Counted from the first letter of the stretch, positions 1 through 5,952 are shown. The stretch: 6,047 nucleotides of DNA from Brachybacterium sp. UMB0905 (GCF_002871795.1 NZ_PNHL01000031.1:1-6047), one strand, 5' to 3'. Program-made: numbers and translations. Notes: generated from the sequence alone by a model not told the origin.

Positions 1-170
1 CCCCCGCCAAGGCGTGGACCGAGCAGACCACCCCCACCACCCTCCCAGTGGTCGCCTGACCACCGGAGAACACATCGACTGTCCGAAATCCTTGACACAC
101 CCCAACCTGGGCGCTTGCTCGCGAGGAGATCGTCACGTACCCGATCGGGCACGGCCGCGATCTGATCCTG

Positions 171-710
171 GTGGCGACCTTTGCGCGCACGGTGCGCTCG
201 GGGAGGATCTTCCGACGCTCCACTGAGCAGTTCATGCACCTGTCGATCCCGTTGAAGGTCGGCGATTGGACGACGGGCAGCACGATGACGAACTTCGCCG
301 AGAGCCTGTCCGCCGAGCTGTTCAAGGACCCCGCGACGAACGCCCTGTGCAACCGCTGGTCGGACGAGTTCACTCGGGACAACGGCTACGTCGCCCACCC
401 ACTGCTGGCCCGGACCAAGGAGCCCCCGGTCATCAGCCAGGACATCCTCGTCGACGAGAACGGGGAGGTCTCGAACCACCTGATGAGGAAGTCGAAAGGC
501 AACCTGGCAGTGATCAGCTGGTACAACTACAAGATCAACGACGTCGCCGAGATGATTCAGGGGGACACCTCGTGCCTCCTCCTCAGCGATGCGGAATCGG
601 CCGAGTACGCCGACCGTGTCGATCCGTCGTGGCGAGCTCGTGAGAAGGCACTCCGCGCGGACCGTGACGACAACATGCGCCTGTTCTTCGAGCGCTTCGG
701 CATCGAGTAA
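171..710 (+). CDS. Hypothetical protein, probably 5'-truncated
   Basis: I do not recognise this protein and assign no function. The 179-residue reading frame ends with TAA at 708-710 and shows coding-like G/C-rich third positions. It has no signal peptide or clear membrane segment, and it is rich in charged residues, especially at the C-terminal end (about residues 145-179). The start is uncertain. GTG at 171 has no ribosome binding site; internal ATGs at 234 and 285 are alternatives with weak upstream signals, the latter giving 142 residues. Coding-like sequence (reading AREEIVTYPIGHGRDLILV) continues upstream of 171 in the same frame to about 111, with a stop at 93-95. That suggests the original start was lost and the left edge is a deletion or recombination junction. 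It may therefore be a pseudogene fragment. It is transcribed away from the nrd genes and has no evident link to them. Confidence 0.5.
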   Translation: MATFARTVRSGRIFRRSTEQFMHLSIPLKVGDWTTGSTMTNFAESLSAELFKDPATNALCNRWSDEFTRDNGYVAHPLLARTKEPPVISQDILVDENGEVSNHLMRKSKGNLAVISWYNYKINDVAEMIQGDTSCLLLSDAESAEYADRVDPSWRAREKALRADRDDNMRLFFERFGIE

Positions 711-722
711 CCTCGCGGATCC

Positions 723-760
723 CCTCCCCTCGCCCCATACTGGGGGCAGCCTGAGGGAGG
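723..760 (+). other. Nested inverted repeat over the SRAP remnant's leader
   Basis: CCTCCC (723-728) can pair with GGGAGG (755-760), and inside it CCCCA (733-737) pairs with TGGGG (741-745) across a three-base loop. The right arm GGGAGG is also the ribosome binding site of the short reading frame starting at 767. The structure could be the end of transcription for the upstream gene (no T-run follows) or could mask that ribosome binding site. Pairing is seen directly; either role is inference. Confidence 0.3.
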
Positions 761-766
761 TTCTCG

Positions 767-895
767 ATGTGCGGACGATTCACGCTGGCATTCGATCTGA
801 GTGCGAGTGGCCAGGCGAGCCGTTGCGGCAGACCTGCGGACGGGTTCAGGTCTGTCGCAGCACGGTCTGCGCTGAGTGCTTGCCCCGGGTCGTAG
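767..895 (+). pseudogene. Truncated SRAP-domain (YedK/HMCES-like) gene start
   Basis: The reading frame starts with ATG at 767, six bases after a strong GGGAGG (755-760), and begins MCGRFTLAFDL. That N-terminus is the hallmark of SRAP proteins. In this family Met1 is removed and Cys2 forms a thiazolidine crosslink with abasic sites in single-stranded DNA, protecting them. Full-length SRAP proteins have roughly 200 or more residues with a catalytic Glu and His further on; here the frame stops at TAG 893-895 after 42 codons. Past about residue 12-18 the sequence no longer resembles the family, and neither other forward frame continues it. I read it as the 5' stub of a SRAP gene whose remainder was replaced by unrelated DNA, with the break at roughly 800-825. 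A chance 42-codon frame is the alternative, but MCGRF plus a good ribosome binding site makes it less likely. Confidence 0.55.
829..854. repeat. Inverted repeat, 8-bp perfect arms
   Basis: CAGACCTG (829-836) and CAGGTCTG (847-854) are exact reverse complements around a 10-base loop. It lies inside the SRAP remnant, in the space downstream of nrdF. No T-run follows on either strand, so terminator function is uncertain; it could also be a site left by recombination. Confidence 0.4.
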
Positions 896-907
896 CGATC
901 CGGGGCA
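881..907. terminator. nrdF: Candidate hairpin terminator after nrdF
   Basis: TGCCCCGG (881-888) pairs perfectly with CCGGGGCA (900-907) across an 11-base loop. It lies 41 bases beyond the nrdF stop codon as read on the minus strand, where a terminator for the nrdIF transcript is expected. There is no T-run, so an intrinsic terminator of the classical kind is not shown; GC-rich actinobacterial terminators often lack one. Being symmetric, it could act on both strands. Confidence 0.4.
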
Positions 908-948
908 TGCGCGGTACCGCTTCGCGTCCGACAGGTGAGTCTGCGTGC

Positions 949-1959
949 CTAGAAGTCCCAGTCGTCGTCGCTGGTGTGCTCGGCCTTGCCGATGATGTAC
1001 GACGATCCGCTTCCGCTGAAGAAGTCGTGGTTCTCGTCGGCGCTGGGGGCGAGGGCGGCGAGGATCTCTGGGCTGACTGACGTCTCCTCGGCGGTGAACC
1101 GTGCCGGGTAGCCGAGGTTCATGAGGGATTTGTTCGCGTTGTAGCGCACGAAGGCGGCGACGTCGCCCATCAGGCCGAGGGGTTCGTAGAGCTCGCCTGA
1201 GTAGTCGAGCTCAAGGTCGTAGAGCTCTTCGAGCAGGGTGTACGTGAACTCCTTCATCTCGTCGCGGCGGTTGGGGTGAGCCTCGAGGCCGCGCTGGTAC
1301 TTGTAGCCCGAGTAGTAGCCGTGCACGGCCTTGTCGCGCAGGATGAGTCGGATCATGTCGGCGGTGTTGGTCAGGGTGGCGTGCACGGAGAAGTGCAGCG
1401 GCAGGTAGAAGCCGGCGTAGAGCAGAAGGCTGGAGAGCAGGGTGGAGGACACCTTCCGCTTTAACGGGTCGGGCCCGTAGTAGTACTGGAGCACCTTCTT
1501 GCATCGCGCTTGAAGCAGGTCGTTTCCGATCGCCCAGCGGTAGGCCTCATCGATCTCTCGGGTACTGGTCAGGGTCGAGAACACCGAGGAGTACGAGCGG
1601 GCGTGGACGGACTGCATGAAGGCGATGTTGGTGTAGACGGCTTCCTCGTGCTCTGTGCGGGCGTCCTGGATCTGGCAGATCTCCCCGACGGTGGCCTGCA
1701 CGGTGTCGAGCATGGTAAGGCCGGTGAAGACCCGCATGGTGAGGGTTCGTTCATGGGGCGCGAGTGCTTGCCAGGCCTGGTGGTCGTTGGACAGGGGCAC
1801 CTTCTCGGGCAGCCAGAAGTTCGCGGTCAGGCGGTTCCAGATCTCGAGGTCCTTCTCGTCGCTCACGCGGTTCCAGTTGATCGGACGCAGCGGTGCGCTG
1901 GGGTCGTGTCGGTATGCCGGAGGGGTGATGGAGCCTTCTACGGCTGTTGTGGCGGTCAT
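949..1959 (-). CDS. nrdF: Class Ie (metal-free, QSK type) ribonucleotide reductase beta subunit NrdF
   Basis: This is the 336-residue radical-generating subunit of a class I ribonucleotide reductase, which together with NrdE makes deoxynucleotides in the cytoplasm. The body is clearly Nrd[44 protein letters not shown] and the NrdE-binding tail DDDWDF. The E. coli NrdF metal-site residues map at a constant offset of 18. Asp85, His119, His213 and radical Tyr123 are kept, but the glutamates expected at 116, 176 and 210 are Gln (CAG), Ser (TCC) and Lys (AAG). That QSK triad defines one branch of class Ie, in which the tyrosine is hydroxylated to DOPA and holds the radical without metal. The ATG at 1959 is chosen because AGGAGA lies just upstream and the family N-terminus follows; a longer open frame upstream overlaps nrdI and is spurious. 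The start overlaps the nrdI stop (ATGA), implying translational coupling. No nrdE follows. Class assignment rests on residues seen; DOPA chemistry is inferred from characterised relatives. Confidence 0.95.
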   Translation of the reverse strand: MTATTAVEGSITPPAYRHDPSAPLRPINWNRVSDEKDLEIWNRLTANFWLPEKVPLSNDHQAWQALAPHERTLTMRVFTGLTMLDTVQATVGEICQIQDARTEHEEAVYTNIAFMQSVHARSYSSVFSTLTSTREIDEAYRWAIGNDLLQARCKKVLQYYYGPDPLKRKVSSTLLSSLLLYAGFYLPLHFSVHATLTNTADMIRLILRDKAVHGYYSGYKYQRGLEAHPNRRDEMKEFTYTLLEELYDLELDYSGELYEPLGLMGDVAAFVRYNANKSLMNLGYPARFTAEETSVSPEILAALAPSADENHDFFSGSGSSYIIGKAEHTSDDDWDF

Positions 1960-2465
1960 GCTGTTCTCCTCTGTTCGTTGTTCTTGTCGTTCGTCGTGGC
2001 GGTTCGTGCCCAGAAGCGGTCGAGCCCTTCGTTCACGCGCTCGATGTCGCGCTGGGTGCCCAGGAGTTCGAAGCGATAGAGCTCTGGGACGCCGCACTTT
2101 CGGGAGATGACTGGGCCGGCGAGGCAGTAGTGCTCGCCGAAGTTGGTGTTGCCTGCGGTGATCACCCCGCGCAGCAGCGCACGGTTGGCGGGATCGTTGA
2201 GGAAGGCGATGACCTGCTTCGGTACGGCCCCGGCCTGCTCGCCGCCGCCGTAGGTGGGGACCACCAGAACGAAGGGGCGGCATACGCGGATCATCCCCTC
2301 GATGCGGGGTCGGAGCGGGATCCGCACCGCAGGCCGCCCCAGTCTCTCCACGAAGCGCAGCGTGTTCTCGGAGACGCTGGAGAAGAACACGAGATCTGCT
2401 GACTCCTGTGGCGTCAGGTCACGTGTTCCGAGTCCCGGTGCTGCGCGCTCGATGCCTGCCGTCAT
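1956..2465 (-). CDS. nrdI: NrdI flavodoxin-like activase of ribonucleotide reductase
   Basis: NrdI is a small FMN protein that delivers an oxidant to NrdF. In class Ib it supplies superoxide for Mn cofactor assembly; in class Ie it is needed to convert the radical-site tyrosine to DOPA. The 169-residue protein shows the FMN phosphate loop SSVSENT (residues 29-35), the PTYGGG loop, a [11 protein letters not shown] helix, the isoalloxazine-contacting loop [11 protein letters not shown], and the C-terminal [15 protein letters not shown] block. The glycine-rich PTYGGG region and following AGAVP resemble the E. coli type more than the short-loop Firmicute type. ATG at 2465 is preceded by a strong AAGGAGGG; an upstream in-frame ATG at 2546 would extend it across the promoter region and is rejected. 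It is about 30 residues longer than many NrdI proteins, mainly at both ends. It is the first gene of the nrdIF transcript and overlaps nrdF by four bases. Confidence 0.95.
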   Translation of the reverse strand: MTAGIERAAPGLGTRDLTPQESADLVFFSSVSENTLRFVERLGRPAVRIPLRPRIEGMIRVCRPFVLVVPTYGGGEQAGAVPKQVIAFLNDPANRALLRGVITAGNTNFGEHYCLAGPVISRKCGVPELYRFELLGTQRDIERVNEGLDRFWARTATTNDKNNEQRRTA

Positions 2466-2506
2466 CGATCCCTCCTTCGTCGTCGTCCCATCCGACTGAC
2501 CTTGAA

Positions 2507-2522
2507 CTACTAGATGTTGGGT
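2507..2522 (-). promoter_or_regulatory. Candidate NrdR box (proximal)
   Basis: Read on the minus strand, ACCCAACATCTAGTAG matches the published NrdR box consensus ACACWATATVTWGTGT at 12 of 16 positions by my count. It lies 41 bases upstream of the nrdI start. NrdR is the ATP/dATP-sensing repressor of bacterial nrd operons and typically binds two such boxes about 31-32 bases apart. A second weaker match sits at exactly that spacing. Sequence match seen; regulation inferred. Confidence 0.5.
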
Positions 2523-2537
2523 CTGCACTCCGCGGGG

Positions 2538-2553
2538 GTGACACATGTAGTGA
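2538..2553 (-). promoter_or_regulatory. Candidate NrdR box (distal, degenerate)
   Basis: Read on the minus strand, TCACTACATGTGTCAC matches the NrdR consensus at about 9 of 16 positions; its left half (CACTACATGT) is good and its right half is shifted by one base. It is 15 bases from the proximal box (start-to-start 31), the usual tandem spacing on one face of the helix. That spacing is the main reason to take it seriously. Confidence 0.35.
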
Positions 2554-2593
2554 TATCAGTCCTGGCAGCCCTCGGCCATACGCCACGCCGGGT

Positions 2594-2623
2594 TTGTAAC
2601 TTCGGCATACCGAACCATACGAT
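2594..2623 (+). promoter_or_regulatory. Promoter of the metal transporter operon
   Basis: A -35-like TTGTAA (2594-2599) and a -10-like TACGAT (2618-2623) are separated by 18 bases. Transcription would start near 2630, leaving a leader of about 47 bases before the lipoprotein start. The spacer contains a perfect inverted repeat (2601-2614), which is the classical arrangement for repression by a metal-loaded regulator. Confidence 0.5.
2601..2614. promoter_or_regulatory. Candidate metal-regulator operator in the mntA promoter spacer
   Basis: TTCGG (2601-2605) and CCGAA (2610-2614) are exact inverted arms around CATA. The site lies wholly between the -35 and -10 elements, so a bound dimer would block RNA polymerase. 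The TT-GG...CC-AA symmetry is the style of DtxR/IdeR/MntR operators, and a DtxR-family gene lies at the other end of the operon. Which protein binds is inference. Confidence 0.45.
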
Positions 2624-2676
2624 TTGAGGGTCCGGAAGTGGCCACGCCTGTGGCCGTGAACGAAGAGAGGTCGCCG

Positions 2677-3612
2677 ATGCACATGCGAGGACGATGGAAG
2701 GCTGCGCTCGGCGCAGTCGTTGCGAGTGCGGCGCTGGTGCTCACCGGCTGCTCCGCTGGAGCCAGGCCGGATGCTGCCGACGACGGAGAGAAGCCGGTGG
2801 TGTTGACGACGTTCACCGTGCTGGAGGACATCGCGGAGAATGTTGCGGGCGACCACCTCGTGGTCGAGTCGATCACGAAGCCTGGCGCGGAGATCCACGG
2901 GTACGAGCCGACGCCGGGAGACATCCGGAAGGCCTCGGATGCCGACCTGATCCTGGACAACGGCTTGAACCTGGAGGTGTGGTTCGGCCAGTTCGTCGAG
3001 GAAGTCGATGTGCCTCATGTCGTGGTCTCGGAGGGGATCGATCCCATCGACATCGCGGGGGACGCCTACGCTGGCAAGCCCAACCCGCACGCCTGGATGA
3101 GCCCGAAGAACGTGCAGGTGTACGTCGACAACATGGTCGCGGCGTTCAGCGATCTCGACCCGGAACACGCTGAGGACTACGAGAGGAACGGGGAGACCTA
3201 CAAGCAGCAGCTCCAGCAGGTCCAAGATGACCTGACGGGCGAGCTCGAAAGTCTTCCGACCAGCCAGAGAGCGCTGGTGACCTGCGAGGGCGCATTCTCC
3301 TACCTCGCCCGAGATGCCGGGCTGACCGAGAAGTACATCTGGCCCGTCAACGCCGAGCAGCAGGCGACCCCGCAGCAGATCACCTCCGCGATCGAGTTCG
3401 TCGACGAGAACGAGGTCCCCGCCGTGTTCTGCGAGTCGACGGTCTCCGACGACCCCATGCAGCAGGTTGTGGGTGCTACGAATGCACGCTTCGGAGGAAC
3501 GCTGTTCGTGGACTCGCTCTCCGAGGAAGGCGGCCCGGTGCCCACGTACCTGGATCTGATCCGCCACGATGCGGACACCATCACTGCGGGACTCACCGGA
3601 GAGGACTCATGA
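2677..3612 (+). CDS. mntA: Metal ABC transporter substrate-binding lipoprotein (Mn type)
   Basis: This 311-residue protein captures a divalent metal outside the membrane and hands it to the ABC permease. It has a lipoprotein signal: a basic start (MRGRWK), a hydrophobic stretch, and the lipobox LTGC with lipidated Cys25. The mature part is a cluster A-I (ZnuA/PsaA/SitA) binding protein. The four expected ligands are His74 (AEIHGYEP), His138 (NPHAWMSP), Glu204 (CEGAFSYL) and Asp279 (LFVDSLSEE), almost the same spacing as PsaA's His67/His139/Glu205/Asp280. The His-His-Glu-Asp set and the absence of a His-rich loop argue for Mn (or Fe) rather than Zn. ATG at 2677 is chosen because AGAGAGG lies six bases upstream and the signal peptide follows; an in-frame GTG at 2638 would add 13 unlikely residues. 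The stop overlaps the ATPase start (ATGA). Gene names for this family vary (mntA, sitA, psaA). Confidence 0.9.
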   Translation: MHMRGRWKAALGAVVASAALVLTGCSAGARPDAADDGEKPVVLTTFTVLEDIAENVAGDHLVVESITKPGAEIHGYEPTPGDIRKASDADLILDNGLNLEVWFGQFVEEVDVPHVVVSEGIDPIDIAGDAYAGKPNPHAWMSPKNVQVYVDNMVAAFSDLDPEHAEDYERNGETYKQQLQQVQDDLTGELESLPTSQRALVTCEGAFSYLARDAGLTEKYIWPVNAEQQATPQQITSAIEFVDENEVPAVFCESTVSDDPMQQVVGATNARFGGTLFVDSLSEEGGPVPTYLDLIRHDADTITAGLTGEDS

Positions 3613-4352
3613 CGACAGCGGCGATCGATGTCAAAGGTGTCACCGTCCGCTACGGCGATGTACTCGCCCTCGACGACGTATCTGTTGCGGTGCGGGCGGG
3701 TGCGGTGACGGGGTTGATCGGAATGAACGGCTCCGGGAAGTCCACCTTGTTCAAGGCGATCACCGGCATGGTCCGGCCTGACGCAGGCAGCGTCCTGCTG
3801 AATGGCGCGCAGCCGGCGCCGGCCAGGCGGCGAGGACTCGTCGGCTACGTCCCCCAGAGCGAGGACGTCGACTGGGCTTTCCCCGTCTCTGTCCGAGACG
3901 TCGTGATGATGGGAAGGTACGGCCACCAGGGCGCCACGCGCCGAGTTCGGCCCGCTGACCGCATCGCTGTGGACGAAGCCTTGGAGAGGGTGGAGCTCAC
4001 GGAGTACGCCGATCGACAGATCGGCCAGCTCTCCGGCGGGCAGAAGAAGCGCGCCTTCGTCGCCCGCGGGATCGCCCAGGACGCACGGATCATGCTGCTG
4101 GATGAGCCCTTCGCCGGCGTGGACAAGCGCAGCGAAGCCACCATCGTCGATCTTCTCCGCGCACTCGCTGACGACGGCCGTACCGTCCTGGTCTCCACTC
4201 ACGACCTCCATGCTCTGCCGCAGCTCGCCGACGACGCCGTGCTGCTGCTGCGAACCATCCTCTTCCACGGCCCGGTGAAAGAGGCCCTCACACCCGAGAG
4301 GCTCGCTCTCGCCTTCGGCCTGGACGTTCTGCAGCAGGAGGGTGCCGCATGA
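3609..4352 (+). CDS. mntB: Metal ABC transporter ATP-binding protein
   Basis: This 247-residue cytoplasmic ATPase powers the importer. All nucleotide-binding motifs are intact: Walker A GMNGSGKST (38-46), Q-loop Gln83 in GYVPQSEDVDW, signature LSGGQ (141-145), Walker B RIMLLDEP with Asp165 and Glu166, D-loop near 170-172, and switch His198 (STHDL). The GYVPQ...VDWxFPVSVRDVVMMGRYG block is typical of the Mn/Zn/Fe chelate ATPases in the ZnuC/SitB/PsaB group. The start overlaps the binding-protein stop as ATGA (3609-3612), and its own stop overlaps the permease start in the same way (4349-4352), so the three proteins are likely made in step. Length is normal for the family. Substrate is inferred from the partner binding protein. 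Confidence 0.93.
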   Translation: MTTAAIDVKGVTVRYGDVLALDDVSVAVRAGAVTGLIGMNGSGKSTLFKAITGMVRPDAGSVLLNGAQPAPARRRGLVGYVPQSEDVDWAFPVSVRDVVMMGRYGHQGATRRVRPADRIAVDEALERVELTEYADRQIGQLSGGQKKRAFVARGIAQDARIMLLDEPFAGVDKRSEATIVDLLRALADDGRTVLVSTHDLHALPQLADDAVLLLRTILFHGPVKEALTPERLALAFGLDVLQQEGAA

Positions 4353-5251
4353 CCCCGCTCGACTGGCTCCTCGAGCCGCTCTCCTACGACTTCATGACCC
4401 GTGCGCTCGTCACGACCGTGATCGCTGCCGTGGTGTGCGCACTGCTGTCGTGCTGGCTGGTGCTCATCGGCTGGTCGCTCATGGGGGACGCCGTCTCTCA
4501 CGCCGTCCTCCCCGGAGTCGTCATTGCCTACATCCTCGGTGTCCCGTTCGCCATCGGCGCGGTCGTCTTCGGGTTCCTGGCGGTCGGCATGATCGGGCTC
4601 GTCCGCGGGACGAGCCGCGTGAAGGAGGACGCCTCCATCGGCATCGTCTTCACCACTCTCTTCGCCCTCGGGCTGGTTCTGATCTCGGTCACACCCAGCC
4701 AGACCGACCTCAACCACATCATCTTCGGCAACATCCTCGGCGTCTCCCGCGCAGACCTCGTCCAGATCGCGATCCTGGCTACCGTGGCTCTTGTCACCCT
4801 GGTGTTCAAACGCCGCGACCTCACGCTCTACGCCTTCGACCCGACACACGCCCACGCGATCGGCCTGTCTCCCCGATTCCTCGGCGCGCTGCTGCTGGGT
4901 CTTCTGGCGCTGACCGCAGTTGCCGCTCTCCAGGTCGTGGGAGTGGTGCTCGTCGTCGCGATGCTCATCATTCCCGGAGCGACGGCCTATCTGCTCACCG
5001 ACCGCTTCGGGCGGATGCTCGTGATCGCGCCGGCCCTCTCGTCACTCTGTTCCGTGGTCGGGATCTACATCAGCTACTGGGTCGACGCCTCACCCGGCGG
5101 CCTCGTCGTCCTCACCCAGGGATGCGCCTTCGCACTCGTCTACCTCATCAGTCCCAAGCACGGCCTGCTCAGCAAGAAGGTCGGAGCTCGCCGGTATCGA
5201 CGCGATACGGCTCGCCGGCGTGAGGATCAGGTAGGCCCCGCAGAGACGTAG
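4349..5251 (+). CDS. mntC: Metal ABC transporter permease (ABC-3 family)
   Basis: This 300-residue membrane protein forms the metal channel, presumably as a homodimer because only one permease gene is present. It shows the ABC-3 family block GWSLMGDAVSHAVLPG (about 41-56), where His51 and Asp47 lie in a conserved transmembrane region, and AMLIIPGATAYLLTDRF (about 204-220). Hydrophobic segments lie at roughly 19-41, 53-64, 67-85, 97-114, 137-153, 178-193, 194-216, 223-245 and 251-268, fitting the eight or nine helices expected. A basic cytoplasmic tail (RRYRRDTARRRED) follows. The ATG overlaps the ATPase stop. The last 25 bases overlap the 3' end of the convergent mntR gene, so there is no room for a terminator between them. 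Confidence 0.92.
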   Translation: MTPLDWLLEPLSYDFMTRALVTTVIAAVVCALLSCWLVLIGWSLMGDAVSHAVLPGVVIAYILGVPFAIGAVVFGFLAVGMIGLVRGTSRVKEDASIGIVFTTLFALGLVLISVTPSQTDLNHIIFGNILGVSRADLVQIAILATVALVTLVFKRRDLTLYAFDPTHAHAIGLSPRFLGALLLGLLALTAVAALQVVGVVLVVAMLIIPGATAYLLTDRFGRMLVIAPALSSLCSVVGIYISYWVDASPGGLVVLTQGCAFALVYLISPKHGLLSKKVGARRYRRDTARRREDQVGPAET

Positions 5252-5907
5252 AGGGCATCTGTCGCAGAGCGTCCCAGCAACGTTGGCGAGCCCACTTCTC
5301 CAGAACGAACTTCCAGCGCATCGGAGAACGGCGCTCCCGCCGCGACCACAAGCGTGGCCCCGACTCCGATGCCCTGGGACTCGAAGAACTGCAACATCGC
5401 CGGGTCCGTGTCCGAGATCCGCTCGACCACAAACCTGCCCTCCGCTCCGACGTCGGTGAGACGCCGCGCATCAGGCACGGTCACTGTTCCGTCCGCTGCA
5501 GGGATTGGATCACCGTGCGGGTCACGCCGGGGGCGACCCAGAACGTCATCGATCCTCTCCACCATCAAGTCCGAGACGGCGTGCTCGAGCTGCTCGGCCT
5601 CCTCGTGGACCTCGTCCCACCGATACCCGAGGGTCTCCACCAGAAACGTCTCGATCAAGCGATGCCGCCGCACCATCACCAGCGCGTACGAACGACCGAC
5701 CTCCGTCAACTCGACCGAGCCATACCTCGCGTGAGACAGAAGACCCTGCTCAGTCAGTTTCCGCACCGCATCCGAAGCGGACGACAGGGCAACACCGGTC
5801 CGCTGCGCGATGAGCTTCAACGTCACTGGCTCGTCACTCCACTCGGACAACCCCCAGATCGCCTTCAGATAGTTCTGGGCACTCGCAGACAGCTCATCGA
5901 CGGACAT
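5227..5907 (-). CDS. mntR: DtxR-family manganese-responsive regulator (MntR-like)
   Basis: This 226-residue repressor senses metal and most likely controls the adjacent transporter. An N-terminal winged helix (about 5-75, recognition region SSASDAVRKLTEQGLL), a dimerisation/metal domain (about 76-140) and a C-terminal SH3-like domain (about 150-226) give the full-length actinobacterial form. Metal residues aligned with DtxR/MntR are His82, Glu86, His101, Glu105, Glu108 and His109. Glu105 replaces DtxR's Cys102, as in MntR, so Mn rather than Fe is favoured. The residue matching DtxR Met10 or B. subtilis MntR Asp8 is Asn12, which is unusual. ATG at 5907 begins the family N-terminus; a TTG at 5934 would add nine residues and has no better ribosome binding site. 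The 3' end overlaps the convergent permease. An IS lies immediately upstream and may alter expression. Confidence 0.9.
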   Translation of the reverse strand: MSVDELSASAQNYLKAIWGLSEWSDEPVTLKLIAQRTGVALSSASDAVRKLTEQGLLSHARYGSVELTEVGRSYALVMVRRHRLIETFLVETLGYRWDEVHEEAEQLEHAVSDLMVERIDDVLGRPRRDPHGDPIPAADGTVTVPDARRLTDVGAEGRFVVERISDTDPAMLQFFESQGIGVGATLVVAAGAPFSDALEVRSGEVGSPTLLGRSATDALYVSAGPT

Positions 5908-5939
5908 GGCACGACGATAGCCTCGAAGCTTCAACTTAG

Positions 5940-5947
5940 CTATATAG
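5940..5947 (-). promoter_or_regulatory. Candidate -10 region / palindrome upstream of mntR
   Basis: CTATATAG is a perfect eight-base palindrome in an AT-rich patch that stands out from the GC-rich surroundings. On the minus strand TATATA (5946-5941) is a good -10 hexamer and would start transcription near 5934, about 27 bases before the mntR ATG. No -35 is visible at 16-19 bases; that position falls in or next to the IS end. Confidence 0.35.
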
Positions 5948-5952
5948 AACTC

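Noticed and set aside
92..97. Perfect TTGACA hexamer as a promoter for the left-hand gene
   Set aside because: No -10 element is found 16-19 bases downstream (the sequence there is GC-rich), so it is probably chance.
14..226. A 70-codon frame at the left edge starting with GTG
   Set aside because: Low-complexity His/Pro/Arg-rich product, no ribosome binding site, overlaps the better coding frame, no family resemblance.
911..920. GCGGTACCGC perfect palindrome
   Set aside because: A 10-base palindrome is expected by chance in GC-rich DNA, and it has no position relative to a promoter that would suggest an operator.
1960..2283. N-terminal extension of nrdF by 108 codons
   Set aside because: The extension lies in another frame of nrdI, while ATG 1959 has AGGAGA upstream and starts the family-typical N-terminus.
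2419..3567. A 382-codon open frame on the minus strand opposite the binding-protein gene
   Set aside because: It is an antisense shadow typical of GC-rich coding DNA. The plus strand carries an unmistakable lipoprotein with all ligands, and the antisense product resembles nothing.
3300..4268. A 322-codon minus-strand frame opposite the ATPase
   Set aside because: Shadow of the ATPase and binding-protein genes; no recognisable domain and low-complexity composition.
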